A DNA stretch of 64,000 bases. It comes from Flavobacterium microcysteis (GTDB lineage Bacteria; Bacteroidota; Bacteroidia; Flavobacteriales; Flavobacteriaceae). The notes beneath the pieces were generated by a model. The model was not told the origin of the DNA. It did not search any database and worked only from the letters and a program-made list of their open reading frames with translations. Location of the stretch: NCBI RefSeq assembly GCF_006385255.1, contig NZ_VFJE01000051.1, positions 246,339 to 310,338 on the forward strand, in the 5' to 3' direction. Position numbers and translations under genes: made by a program. Positions 1-7,564 of this stretch are shown here, piece by piece; position 1 is the first letter of the stretch, and each line of letters starts with the position of its first letter.

Positions 1-7
1 CCCTAAA

Positions 8-1981
8 ATGAAAAAAATAAGCCTTCTGTTGTTCTTTTTCTTCGCCTTTGTTTCTTCTCATGCGCAGATTTTAGATCCTGTAAAATGGACCTCCAAAATT
101 GAAAAACTATCCGATACAGAATACCTAATGACTTTTGACGGTGTCATTGAACCGGAGTGGCACATGTATTCTCAATTTACGCCAGAAGGTGGTGTTAACC
201 CGCTGGAGGTGCTGATGAACAATGCTGAGGGCAATTTTGAAGCAGTAGGTAAAGCCGAAGAAAGCAAGACACGTACTGAATTCAATGATATTTTTAAAAT
301 AGACGAAATATTTTTCGAAAATACCGTACAACTAAAGCAGAAGATTAAGATTACTAATAAAGACAACAACCTTGTCCAGATTGAACTATCATATCAGGTA
401 TGTAAAAAAGTCTGTATTCAGCAAAATAAATACTTTGAGTTTGACTTGAAAAGCCTAAGTGCTCAAGAAGTCAAAACCTTTTCTGAACCAGTCGTTAATG
501 ACGTGAAAAAAAAAGAAGAGACCGTAACAACACAAAAGCCGGCAAAAGAGACTGAAAAAGGACTTCTGTCTATTTTTCTAATTGCTTTTTTCTCTGGTTT
601 TGCTGCCTTGCTAACGCCTTGCGTGTTCCCGATGATTCCGATGACGGTAAGTTTCTTTACAAAACAAAGTAAGACAAAATCACAAGGAATCAGAAATGCG
701 ATCTTATATGGTGTTTCTATTATTTTGATTTATGTAATATTGGGTTCATTGGTTACGGCTATTTTTGGAGCTGATGCTCTGAATGCACTTTCTACTAACG
801 TATGGTTTAATATCATCTTCTTCGTTCTGTTAGTGTTTTTCGCATGTTCCTTTTTGGGTGCTTTCGAAATTGTTTTGCCTAATTCATGGGCTAATAAAGT
901 AGACAGACAAGCAGACAGGGGAGGTTTTATAGGAATCTTTTTTATGGCATTAGCTTTGGCTATTGTTTCATTTTCATGTACCGGACCTATTGTAGGGTCA
1001 CTTTTAGTAGAAGCTGCTTCTAAAGGCGGAATTGCGCCAATTGTAGGTATGGTAGGTTTCTCTTTAGCTTTGGCACTTCCGTTTATGCTTTTTGCCTTAT
1101 TCCCAGGTTGGATGAATTCACTTCCTAAATCTGGAGGATGGCTTAATACGGTTAAAGTTTCCTTAGGATTTTTAGAATTGGCATTTGCTTTTAAATTTCT
1201 TTCAAAAGCAGATTTGGTTATGCAAACTCATTTACTGGAGAGAGAAGTTTTCTTGGCTATATGGATTGCCGTATTCGGTGCCTGGGCATTTTATTTATTT
1301 GGAAAGATTACACTGCCGCATGACAGTCCGCTGACTCATATTTCTGTTGGAAGATTTTTGTTAGGTCTTTTTGCACTAACGTTTACAATTTACCTTATCC
1401 CGGGACTTTGGGGTGCACCATTAAAAATCATCAGCGGTTTTCCGCCATCTATAACGTATAGTGAATCTCCGTATGGGGTTGGAAACTCCAAAGGAGGAGG
1501 AACTGCTTCGGGTGAAGAACTCCCGGAAGGAGCAAAATTAGCGGTTCATGATATTGTAGCCTTTACAGATTATGAACAGGGTGTTGCTTATGCTAAAAAA
1601 GTAAATAAGCCAATCTTGCTTGATTTTACAGGATTTGGCTGTGAGAACTGTCGTAAGATGGAAGATTTTGTATGGTCTGACAATAAAATACAATCTATTC
1701 TCAAAAATGATGTTGTATTGATTTCTTTATATGTTGATGAAAAGCAAGAGCTAAAAGAAGCTGAAAAATATGTTTCTAAAGAAACAGGTAGAAAAATCAA
1801 AACCAAAGGAAATAAATGGAGTGATTTCCAAATCACAAGATATAAGGCAAATGCGCAACCGTATTATATTATTCTTGATTCTGAAGGAAATGATTTAAAT
1901 GAAGGTGTCGGATATACACCTGATAAAGAAGAATATGAAGCGTGGTTGAAATCAGGAATTTCAAAGCATAAAAAAGGGTGA
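8..1981 (+). CDS. dsbD: DsbD-family thiol:disulfide interchange protein
   Basis: This inner-membrane protein moves reducing power from cytoplasmic thioredoxin to periplasmic thiol proteins. The 657-aa product starts with a signal peptide (MKKISLLLFFFFAFVSSHAQ). An N-terminal periplasmic DsbD-alpha-like domain follows, with the cysteine pair in YQVCKKVCIQ. The central membrane domain has about eight hydrophobic segments and carries the conserved cysteines in LTPCVFPMIP and SFSCTGPIVG. The C-terminal thioredoxin-like domain has the motif GCENCRK near residues 545-548. All three cysteine pairs of the family are therefore present, and the length is normal for Bacteroidota DsbD. The first ATG of the window gives a proper signal peptide, so the gene looks complete. 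A bidirectional hairpin terminator starts just before its stop codon. Confidence 0.95.
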   Translation: MKKISLLLFFFFAFVSSHAQILDPVKWTSKIEKLSDTEYLMTFDGVIEPEWHMYSQFTPEGGVNPLEVLMNNAEGNFEAVGKAEESKTRTEFNDIFKIDEIFFENTVQLKQKIKITNKDNNLVQIELSYQVCKKVCIQQNKYFEFDLKSLSAQEVKTFSEPVVNDVKKKEETVTTQKPAKETEKGLLSIFLIAFFSGFAALLTPCVFPMIPMTVSFFTKQSKTKSQGIRNAILYGVSIILIYVILGSLVTAIFGADALNALSTNVWFNIIFFVLLVFFACSFLGAFEIVLPNSWANKVDRQADRGGFIGIFFMALALAIVSFSCTGPIVGSLLVEAASKGGIAPIVGMVGFSLALALPFMLFALFPGWMNSLPKSGGWLNTVKVSLGFLELAFAFKFLSKADLVMQTHLLEREVFLAIWIAVFGAWAFYLFGKITLPHDSPLTHISVGRFLLGLFALTFTIYLIPGLWGAPLKIISGFPPSITYSESPYGVGNSKGGGTASGEELPEGAKLAVHDIVAFTDYEQGVAYAKKVNKPILLDFTGFGCENCRKMEDFVWSDNKIQSILKNDVVLISLYVDEKQELKEAEKYVSKETGRKIKTKGNKWSDFQITRYKANAQPYYIILDSEGNDLNEGVGYTPDKEEYEAWLKSGISKHKKG

Positions 1982-2003
1982 TCGTTAGATCACCCTTTCT
2001 TTT
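1971..2003. terminator. Bidirectional hairpin terminator
   Basis: A perfect 10-bp stem (AAAGGGTGAT / ATCACCCTTT) with a 6-nt loop has A-rich sequence on the left and T-rich on the right. It overlaps the dsbD stop codon and lies between the convergent dsbD and the leader-peptide gene, so it can serve both. Confidence 0.8.
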
Positions 2004-2223
2004 AAGATGCAGATAGTTCTCGCGTTTGTCTTTTGAAACCGCCATCATTTTTGCAGATATCAACAATAGCTTGCTGTGTCCATGGAATAGTTGGGTTTGG
2101 ACAGTATTGGTTACCATTTTTGCAGGTAACAGTCCATACTTTATCAGTACCACCGCTGATAGTTTTTTGTTCTGATTTTTTTAACTCAGTAACACCATTT
2201 AAATTTAAAACTTTTTCTAACAT
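2002..2223 (-). CDS. Double-glycine leader peptide (bacteriocin-like precursor)
   Basis: The 73-aa product looks like a Bacteroidota ribosomal natural-product or bacteriocin precursor. Residues 1-25 form a leader of the form LNGVTELKKSEQKTISGG, ending in the Gly-Gly pair where a C39-peptidase ABC exporter normally cuts. The predicted 48-aa core has three cysteines (C34, C41, C57) and aromatic residues and ends in TRELSAS. A good -7 element (TATATTTG, 2253-2260) lies upstream. No modification enzyme, peptidase or exporter gene is recognisable nearby, so the gene appears to be an orphan that would rely on machinery encoded elsewhere. Small size limits certainty, but the leader motif is clear. 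Confidence 0.8.
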   Translation of the reverse strand: MLEKVLNLNGVTELKKSEQKTISGGTDKVWTVTCKNGNQYCPNPTIPWTQQAIVDICKNDGGFKRQTRELSAS

Positions 2224-2252
2224 AAAAATTACATTTAAGAGTTATACATTCT

Positions 2253-2260
2253 CAAATATA
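2253..2260 (-). promoter_or_regulatory. -7 element TATATTTG for the leader peptide gene
   Basis: This matches the Bacteroidota -7 consensus TAnnTTTG and lies 30 nt upstream of the leader-peptide ATG. A TTTTTTTG tract lies further upstream, but the spacing to it (about 23 nt) is longer than usual, so the -33 half is uncertain. Confidence 0.5.
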
Positions 2261-2299
2261 ATTTTTTATTAAATAAAAACCTACAAAAAAATATTTTTA

Positions 2300-3655
2300 T
2301 TACTGATTTCCAATTAGTTTCCTGGCGGCAATCTGTACCGGGTCCCAAACTGGTGAGAACGGTGGGGCATACGATAAGTCCAAATCAATAATATTCTGTA
2401 ACGTGAGTTTGTTGGTTAAAGCTACAGCCAACACATCAATTCTCTTTGCTGCGCCTTCTTCGCCGATAATCTGTCCACCAAGTAGTTTTCCTGTTTTTCT
2501 TTCTGCTATGAGCTTTACACAAATATCTTTGGCATCCGGATAATAATGTGCCCTTGTTTTAGATTCTATGGTTGCTGTAATATAGTCTATCCCTAATGAT
2601 TTTGCTTCTTTTTCCAGCAATCCGGTTCGGGCCACTTCATAAGAACAGATTTTACAGACGCCAGTGCCTACAACTCCGGGAAAGGTAGTTTTTTGGCCCA
2701 GAATGTTTTTTCCGGCAACTACTCCGGTTTTGTTTGCAACGGTCCCTAAGGATACATAAAACGACTTTTTACTCACCAGATGGAATGTTTCGGCACAATC
2801 GCCGGCAGACCATACGTTCCGGATATTGGTTCTTTGTGTCCTGGAAACTTTAACGGCACCTTTTTCAGACAGTGCAATTTTTGAATTTTTAAGAAAAGCG
2901 GTATTTGGACTCGTTCCCATTCCTAAAATGACGATATCGGCTTTTATTTTCTGCTTATCGGTCACAACAGCAGAAACCGTATTGTTTTTTACTTCAAAAT
3001 GTTTGAGTTCTTCTTTGAGATACATCGTTACGCCAAGTTTTTCCATAGCTTCACGAATGGTTTTTCCCATATCCGAATCAAGGGTATTCATGATTTCTTC
3101 AGAACGATTGATTAAAGAAACTTTCAATCCTTTAATAAGAAGGGCTTCCGCCATTTCCAATCCGATATAGCCACCACCTACAATCACTGCGTTTTTTGGC
3201 TTGGAGTTTTCTATAAACTCATTGATTTTTATTCCGCTTCTTAATGTGGAAACTCCAAAAATGCCGTCGGCCGCTCTATTTTCTACATCAGGGCAGTAAG
3301 CTTTTCCTCCGGTAGCAATCAGCAGTTTGTCGTAGCTTTCCCAGAATTGCGTTTTTTCAAGACTGTTTTTTACCAAAACTCTATTTTGGTCCGTATCTAC
3401 TTCAACTACTTCATGCAGGATGCGGGCATCGATGTTATACTTTTTTTTAAATTGTTCTGGAGTCCGAATAATCAGTTCTTCGGAGGTACTTACTTTTCCC
3501 GAAATAAAATACGGAATACCGCAAGCAGAATAGGAAGTATATTCTGATTTTTCAAATACGATAATTTCAATTTCTGTGTCTTCCCGCCGCACTTTGGAAG
3601 CAGCGCTCATTCCGGCAGCATCGCCACCAATTATTATAAGTTTCTGTTTTTTCAT
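2300..3655 (-). CDS. CoA-disulfide reductase-like FAD/NAD(P)H oxidoreductase
   Basis: The 451-aa flavoenzyme belongs to the pyridine nucleotide-disulfide oxidoreductase family. The N-terminal FAD-binding Rossmann motif reads IIGGDAAGMSAAS. The single redox cysteine C45 in SYSACGIPYF is the hallmark of the CoA-disulfide reductase / NADH oxidase branch, which uses one cysteine rather than a CXXC pair. A second nucleotide-binding motif (VGGGYIGLEMAE) binds NAD(P)H, and the dimerisation domain starts around residue 330. Expected reactions are reduction of CoA disulfide or of persulfides, or H2O-forming NADH oxidation; the sequence alone does not choose among them. No rhodanese domain is fused. 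It is separated from the kinase gene upstream of it by a hairpin terminator. Confidence 0.88.
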   Translation of the reverse strand: MKKQKLIIIGGDAAGMSAASKVRREDTEIEIIVFEKSEYTSYSACGIPYFISGKVSTSEELIIRTPEQFKKKYNIDARILHEVVEVDTDQNRVLVKNSLEKTQFWESYDKLLIATGGKAYCPDVENRAADGIFGVSTLRSGIKINEFIENSKPKNAVIVGGGYIGLEMAEALLIKGLKVSLINRSEEIMNTLDSDMGKTIREAMEKLGVTMYLKEELKHFEVKNNTVSAVVTDKQKIKADIVILGMGTSPNTAFLKNSKIALSEKGAVKVSRTQRTNIRNVWSAGDCAETFHLVSKKSFYVSLGTVANKTGVVAGKNILGQKTTFPGVVGTGVCKICSYEVARTGLLEKEAKSLGIDYITATIESKTRAHYYPDAKDICVKLIAERKTGKLLGGQIIGEEGAAKRIDVLAVALTNKLTLQNIIDLDLSYAPPFSPVWDPVQIAARKLIGNQ

Positions 3656-3663
3656 AAAATAAA

Positions 3664-3701
3664 ATCAGCCAAGATGTTTAAATATAAACATTTTGGCTGA
3701 T
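3664..3701 (-). terminator. Hairpin terminator after the GAF kinase gene
   Basis: A long imperfect stem starts ATCAGCCAA and ends TTGGCTGAT, with an AT-rich centre. It lies between the end of the kinase gene and the start of the oxidoreductase gene on the same strand, so it probably separates the two transcripts. Confidence 0.6.
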
Positions 3702-3722
3702 ATAGAAAAGATAGGAAGAGAT

Positions 3723-4925
3723 TTACTTTTTGAGGAATACTTTGAATTGAGTTCCTATGCTCAATTCAGATTCGATTTCTATTTTTCCGTTTAATTTTTG
3801 TACCATCTTTTGCACGGTTGAGAGCCCGATTCCGGTTCCTTTTGTTTCAAATCGGTCTATTTTTCCTAAAGTCTCAAAAATATTGAAGATTTTATGATGG
3901 TTCGTCTTATCGATTCCGCAGCCATTGTCTTTGATAGAAATGATATTGTAGTCTTCGGTTTCGGAAAAATCAATACAGATGATGCCTTTCGGCTTATCGT
4001 TGTATTTTATACTGTTGCTGATCAGATTGTAAAAAATTTGCCCCAGCGCCATTTTGTTGGAGCGAATCTTATGATTCTTTTCCGGAAGGACAAACTGGAA
4101 TTCATTTTTAGTATCTAATATGTCAATAAGATATTGCATGAAGTCATTTAAACGTATGCTTTCGTTGGCAATAACCTGTTCATTATCATATTTATAATAT
4201 TCCAGAATAGCATCAACCAGTTTTTTTAGTTCTTCAGAGGATTTGTAAATATAGCTTAGCATTTGCATTCCGTCGCTGTCAAGCTGGTCATGGTTGCTTT
4301 CCTGAAGCAGTCTGGTCAGCATCATGATATTATTCAAAGGAGACTTAATATCATGTGAAACGATGGAAGCGAACTGTTCTAAATCTTTGTATTTGGAAAG
4401 CAGCACGTTATGATTTTCCATCAATTGGAAATTCTTCTTTCTTAATTCCAGCAGATTGATAACCTGATTGGCTAATTTTTCAAGGGCCAACAGTTGGAAA
4501 TTATCCAAATTTCTGGGTTGGTTATCAATAACGCATAACGAACCTAGTGCATAACCGTTAGGATCTACCAAAGGAACGCCTACATAGCAACGAACATTTG
4601 GATAACCAATAACATTCGGATTATCATAAAAACGGTCATCTTCCAGCGAATCAGAAACAATCATCATTTCACGTGGCTTATTGAGCGTATGGGCACAAAA
4701 AGAAGTATCTCGGGCTCCTTCAGAAAATTCAAGGCCGATTTTCGATTTGAACCATTGACGGTCTTTATCAACTAGCGTAATTGTTGAAATAGGAGTATGG
4801 CAGATTTCTGAAGCAAGCTTAACGATGTCGTCGAAATCTTTTTCGGGAGCGCTGTCTAATATTTTATAGGCCAACAAGGCATCAAGACGCTCCTTTTCAT
4901 TGTGTGGTATTTGAGGAGAAATCAT
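3723..4925 (-). CDS. GAF-domain sensor histidine kinase
   Basis: The 400-aa product is a soluble histidine kinase without transmembrane segments. A GAF domain covers about residues 25-165 and binds a small ligand or senses redox state. It is followed by a short helical linker, the dimerisation/phosphoacceptor helix (FASIVSHDIKSPLNNIMM) and a HATPase_c domain with N box NLISNSIKYND, G1 box DNGCGID and G2 box GTGIGLSTVQ. No response regulator gene is adjacent, so it is an orphan kinase; the partner is unknown. The arrangement resembles bacteriophytochrome-like or multisensor kinases common in Flavobacteria, but no chromophore-binding cysteine can be claimed. Confidence 0.9.
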   Translation of the reverse strand: MISPQIPHNEKERLDALLAYKILDSAPEKDFDDIVKLASEICHTPISTITLVDKDRQWFKSKIGLEFSEGARDTSFCAHTLNKPREMMIVSDSLEDDRFYDNPNVIGYPNVRCYVGVPLVDPNGYALGSLCVIDNQPRNLDNFQLLALEKLANQVINLLELRKKNFQLMENHNVLLSKYKDLEQFASIVSHDIKSPLNNIMMLTRLLQESNHDQLDSDGMQMLSYIYKSSEELKKLVDAILEYYKYDNEQVIANESIRLNDFMQYLIDILDTKNEFQFVLPEKNHKIRSNKMALGQIFYNLISNSIKYNDKPKGIICIDFSETEDYNIISIKDNGCGIDKTNHHKIFNIFETLGKIDRFETKGTGIGLSTVQKMVQKLNGKIEIESELSIGTQFKVFLKK

Positions 4926-5123
4926 TGGAAGCGAATAATAGGTTTGTTTTACTTATACGAAAAAAATGGGTTAATGGTTTTAGTTTTTAATAAAAAACAT
5001 AAAAATATTCTATTTCTAATTTGGTTCGACATTTATTATTGAGTTTAACAGATTTATACTCAAACTTTTTCCGATTTCTGAATAAGAAATTTAGTATTTT
5101 AGCGTAATCAATTTATATACGCC

Positions 5124-6659
5124 ATGTTAGTAAAAGTTTATGGAAGCGCCGTTTTTGGTGTTGAAGCCACAACAATCACCATTGAAGTCAATATAGATAA
5201 AGGCATAGGCTACCACTTGGTAGGACTGCCGGATAATGCCATAAAAGAAAGCAGCTATCGTATTGCTGCGGCATTAAAAAACAACGGCTACCAACTGCCG
5301 GGAAAAAAAATCACCATCAACATGGCTCCGGCCGATCTCAGGAAAGAGGGTTCTGCCTATGATCTTACTTTGGCTATTGGTATTCTTGTCGCTTCCGGTC
5401 AGTTGCAGTCTGATGAAGTCGATCGTTATATTATCATGGGAGAACTTTCTTTGGATGGAAGTCTGCAACCCATACGTGGTGCTTTACCCATTGCAATCAA
5501 GGCAAAAGAAGAAGGTTTTAAAGGCTTTTTTCTTCCTAAACAAAACCTAAAGGAAGCTGCAATTGTTTCGGATTTGGAAGTGTATGGAGTAGATAATGTA
5601 CAGGAAGTCATTGACTTTTTTGAAGGCAAAGGAACTATTCAGCCCGCTGTTTTTGATACCAGAGAAGAGTTTTATAAAACGTTAGACTTTCCCGAATCTG
5701 ATTTTAGTGATGTAAAAGGGCAGGAGTCCATCAAACGCTGTATGGAAATTGCTGCAGCCGGAGGACATAATATTATATTGATAGGGCCACCTGGTGCCGG
5801 AAAGACAATGTTGGCGAAACGTTTGCCTAGTATATTACCACCTATGACGTTGCGTGAAGCGCTCGAAACTACAAAAATCCACAGTGTTGCCGGAAAAGTA
5901 AAAGAAGCAGGACTGATGAACCAGAGGCCGTTTCGGAGTCCACACCACACCATATCTAACGTGGCCTTGGTTGGTGGCGGTAGTTATCCACAGCCTGGAG
6001 AAATTTCAATGGCTCATAATGGCGTCTTGTTTTTGGATGAACTGCCTGAATTTAAGCGAGAGGTATTGGAAGTAATGCGTCAGCCTTTGGAAGATAGAGA
6101 AGTTACTATTTCGAGAGCTAAATTTACAGTGACTTATCCATCATCATTTATGCTGGTAGCCAGTATGAATCCAAGTCCGAGTGGGTTTTTTAATAATTCT
6201 GAATCTTCCATTTCATCATCACCTCATGAGACGAGTCGTTATCTGAACAAAATTTCAGGTCCGTTGCTGGACAGGATTGATATTCATATTGAAGTAACAC
6301 CAGTTCCTTTTGATAAGCTGTCAGAAGAAAGAAAAGCAGAAAGCAGTGCCAGTATCCGGGAACGTGTCATTAAGGCAAGGGAAATCCAGGTACTTCGGTT
6401 TACAGACTACGAAAAGGTAAATTATAACGCACAAATGTCTACACGCCTGATACGTGAGTTTTGCACCTTAGATGAAAATTCAAAGCAATTATTAAAATCC
6501 GCTATGGAAAGACTGAATCTTTCGGCTAGAGCTTATGATCGGATATTAAAAGTAGCTCGTACAATAGCCGATTTGGAAAATGCTACAGAGATAGGCTCAC
6601 ATCATATAGCAGAAGCCATTCAATATAGGAGTTTGGATAGGGAAGGCTGGTTGGGATAA
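5124..6659 (+). CDS. comM: YifB/ComM Mg-chelatase-like AAA+ ATPase
   Basis: The 511-aa protein matches the YifB/ComM family in length and domain order. The N-terminal ChlI-like domain (about residues 20-140) has a Lon-protease-like fold. The central AAA+ domain has Walker A GPPGAGKTM near residue 221 and Walker B VLFLDELPEF near residue 300. The C-terminal Mg_chelatase_C helical domain covers about residues 400-505. In Vibrio and Haemophilus, ComM is a hexameric helicase that promotes branch migration during natural transformation; the same role is plausible here but not shown. The gene stands alone, and its stop lies 7 bp from the convergent acetyltransferase gene with no clear terminator between. 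Confidence 0.93.
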   Translation: MLVKVYGSAVFGVEATTITIEVNIDKGIGYHLVGLPDNAIKESSYRIAAALKNNGYQLPGKKITINMAPADLRKEGSAYDLTLAIGILVASGQLQSDEVDRYIIMGELSLDGSLQPIRGALPIAIKAKEEGFKGFFLPKQNLKEAAIVSDLEVYGVDNVQEVIDFFEGKGTIQPAVFDTREEFYKTLDFPESDFSDVKGQESIKRCMEIAAAGGHNIILIGPPGAGKTMLAKRLPSILPPMTLREALETTKIHSVAGKVKEAGLMNQRPFRSPHHTISNVALVGGGSYPQPGEISMAHNGVLFLDELPEFKREVLEVMRQPLEDREVTISRAKFTVTYPSSFMLVASMNPSPSGFFNNSESSISSSPHETSRYLNKISGPLLDRIDIHIEVTPVPFDKLSEERKAESSASIRERVIKAREIQVLRFTDYEKVNYNAQMSTRLIREFCTLDENSKQLLKSAMERLNLSARAYDRILKVARTIADLENATEIGSHHIAEAIQYRSLDREGWLG

Positions 6660-6666
6660 TGCCAAA

Positions 6667-7206
6667 TTAAGTCAAATCTAATTCCAGATGAATATCAAGA
6701 GGTTCAAGCTTAAACAAATCTGAATCAATTTCTTTGGCAATAACAGCACCTTCATTCCTGTAAAAGTCAACGGTTGCTTTGGTAGGTGTGGCAGAAATGT
6801 AGAGTTTTTTTGCTCCAAAACCCAACGCAATTTTTTTACATTCTTCTAGTAGTTTATGGCCAATTCTTTTTCCTCTGTAATTAGCGCTGACATACAATAT
6901 ATCCATTTTGCAATATTCTGAATGGATTCCCCTTATTTTGTTCTCAACAGAAGCTACGCCTGTAATAGTGTCGCCATCAAAAGCTCCAATGACTTTTCCA
7001 CCTTCTGCAAGGATACGATTTTGCGATTTGATGATATATTCCAGTTCTTTCGGTTCAAAAGCAGTCACTACACAATGTTCAGGCTTAAGAACAAGCTCGC
7101 CGTTTGTGTATTCGTAGATTTCATGGATTATTTCTGAACGATCAATTTTTTTGATCAAGATCAATTCAGCTTGTTTTAATTCTCTATAGGTAAGTTCCAT
7201 GCCCAT
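6667..7206 (-). CDS. GNAT family N-acetyltransferase
   Basis: The 179-aa product carries a GNAT acetyl-CoA-binding fold in its second half. The conserved motif A region reads VSANYRGKRIGHKLLEECKK (R/Q-x-x-G-x-G/A type pyrophosphate loop), followed by a beta strand and a motif B helix (ATVDFYRNEGAVI). The substrate cannot be predicted. An alternative ATG two codons downstream (7200) is possible, because the first codons read ATG GGC ATG. Upstream on the same strand is a small membrane protein gene, separated by a hairpin, so the two are probably independently transcribed or only partly coupled. Confidence 0.85.
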   Translation of the reverse strand: MGMELTYRELKQAELILIKKIDRSEIIHEIYEYTNGELVLKPEHCVVTAFEPKELEYIIKSQNRILAEGGKVIGAFDGDTITGVASVENKIRGIHSEYCKMDILYVSANYRGKRIGHKLLEECKKIALGFGAKKLYISATPTKATVDFYRNEGAVIAKEIDSDLFKLEPLDIHLELDLT

Positions 7207-7235
7207 TTTTCAAATGTAAGATATGTAGAACTATA

Positions 7236-7264
7236 AAAAAAGACCCAAAATGGATCTTTTTCTT
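7236..7264 (-). terminator. Hairpin terminator after small membrane gene
   Basis: The sequence AAAAAGA-CCCA-aaa-TGG-ATCTTTTT folds into an A/T-flanked hairpin directly downstream of the 66-aa ORF on the minus strand. Confidence 0.5.
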
Positions 7265-7265
7265 T

Positions 7266-7466
7266 CTATTTCTTATCTGTATCTGTCAGACGTGTTTTTT
7301 CTTTTTTTAATAGGAAGTGTAAAACATGTCCAGCAAAAATTATGAACTGTGCTGTAAAAATATCGTAAAAATTACCGGCTAAATCCTGATGTCCATTTAT
7401 GAAAAGCATCGTTGTGCCCGTCAGAAATATGAATTGAATGATGCTCCAAATTAAAATTGTTTTCAT
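7266..7466 (-). CDS. Small two-helix membrane protein
   Basis: The 66-aa product has two hydrophobic segments (about residues 3-23 and 34-54) and ends in a lysine- and aspartate-rich tail (KKEKTRLTDTDKK). No family is recognised. Support for it being real is the membrane-like composition, the own terminator directly downstream and a normal position in an otherwise empty gap. Function is unknown. Confidence 0.6.
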   Translation of the reverse strand: MKTILIWSIIQFIFLTGTTMLFINGHQDLAGNFYDIFTAQFIIFAGHVLHFLLKKEKTRLTDTDKK

Positions 7467-7524
7467 GGCTTTTATTTTTAATTGTGTTATAGGGCTTGTT
7501 TTTCAAATATAAGACTTTATTAGT

Positions 7525-7558
7525 AAACTTAGGCAAGATATAAACCCTGCCTAAGTTT
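7525..7558 (-). terminator. Hairpin after the secreted glycosidase gene
   Basis: A perfect 11-bp inverted repeat (AAACTTAGGCA / TGCCTAAGTTT) with a 12-nt loop lies 6 bp beyond the glycosidase stop codon. The T-tract is weak, but placement and stem quality support a terminator. Confidence 0.65.
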
Positions 7559-7564
7559 TATGCT

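Noticed and set aside
1869..2153. Minus-strand 94-aa frame overlapping dsbD and the leader peptide gene
   Set aside because: It crosses the terminator and the dsbD 3' end, and the leader-peptide frame explains the region better.
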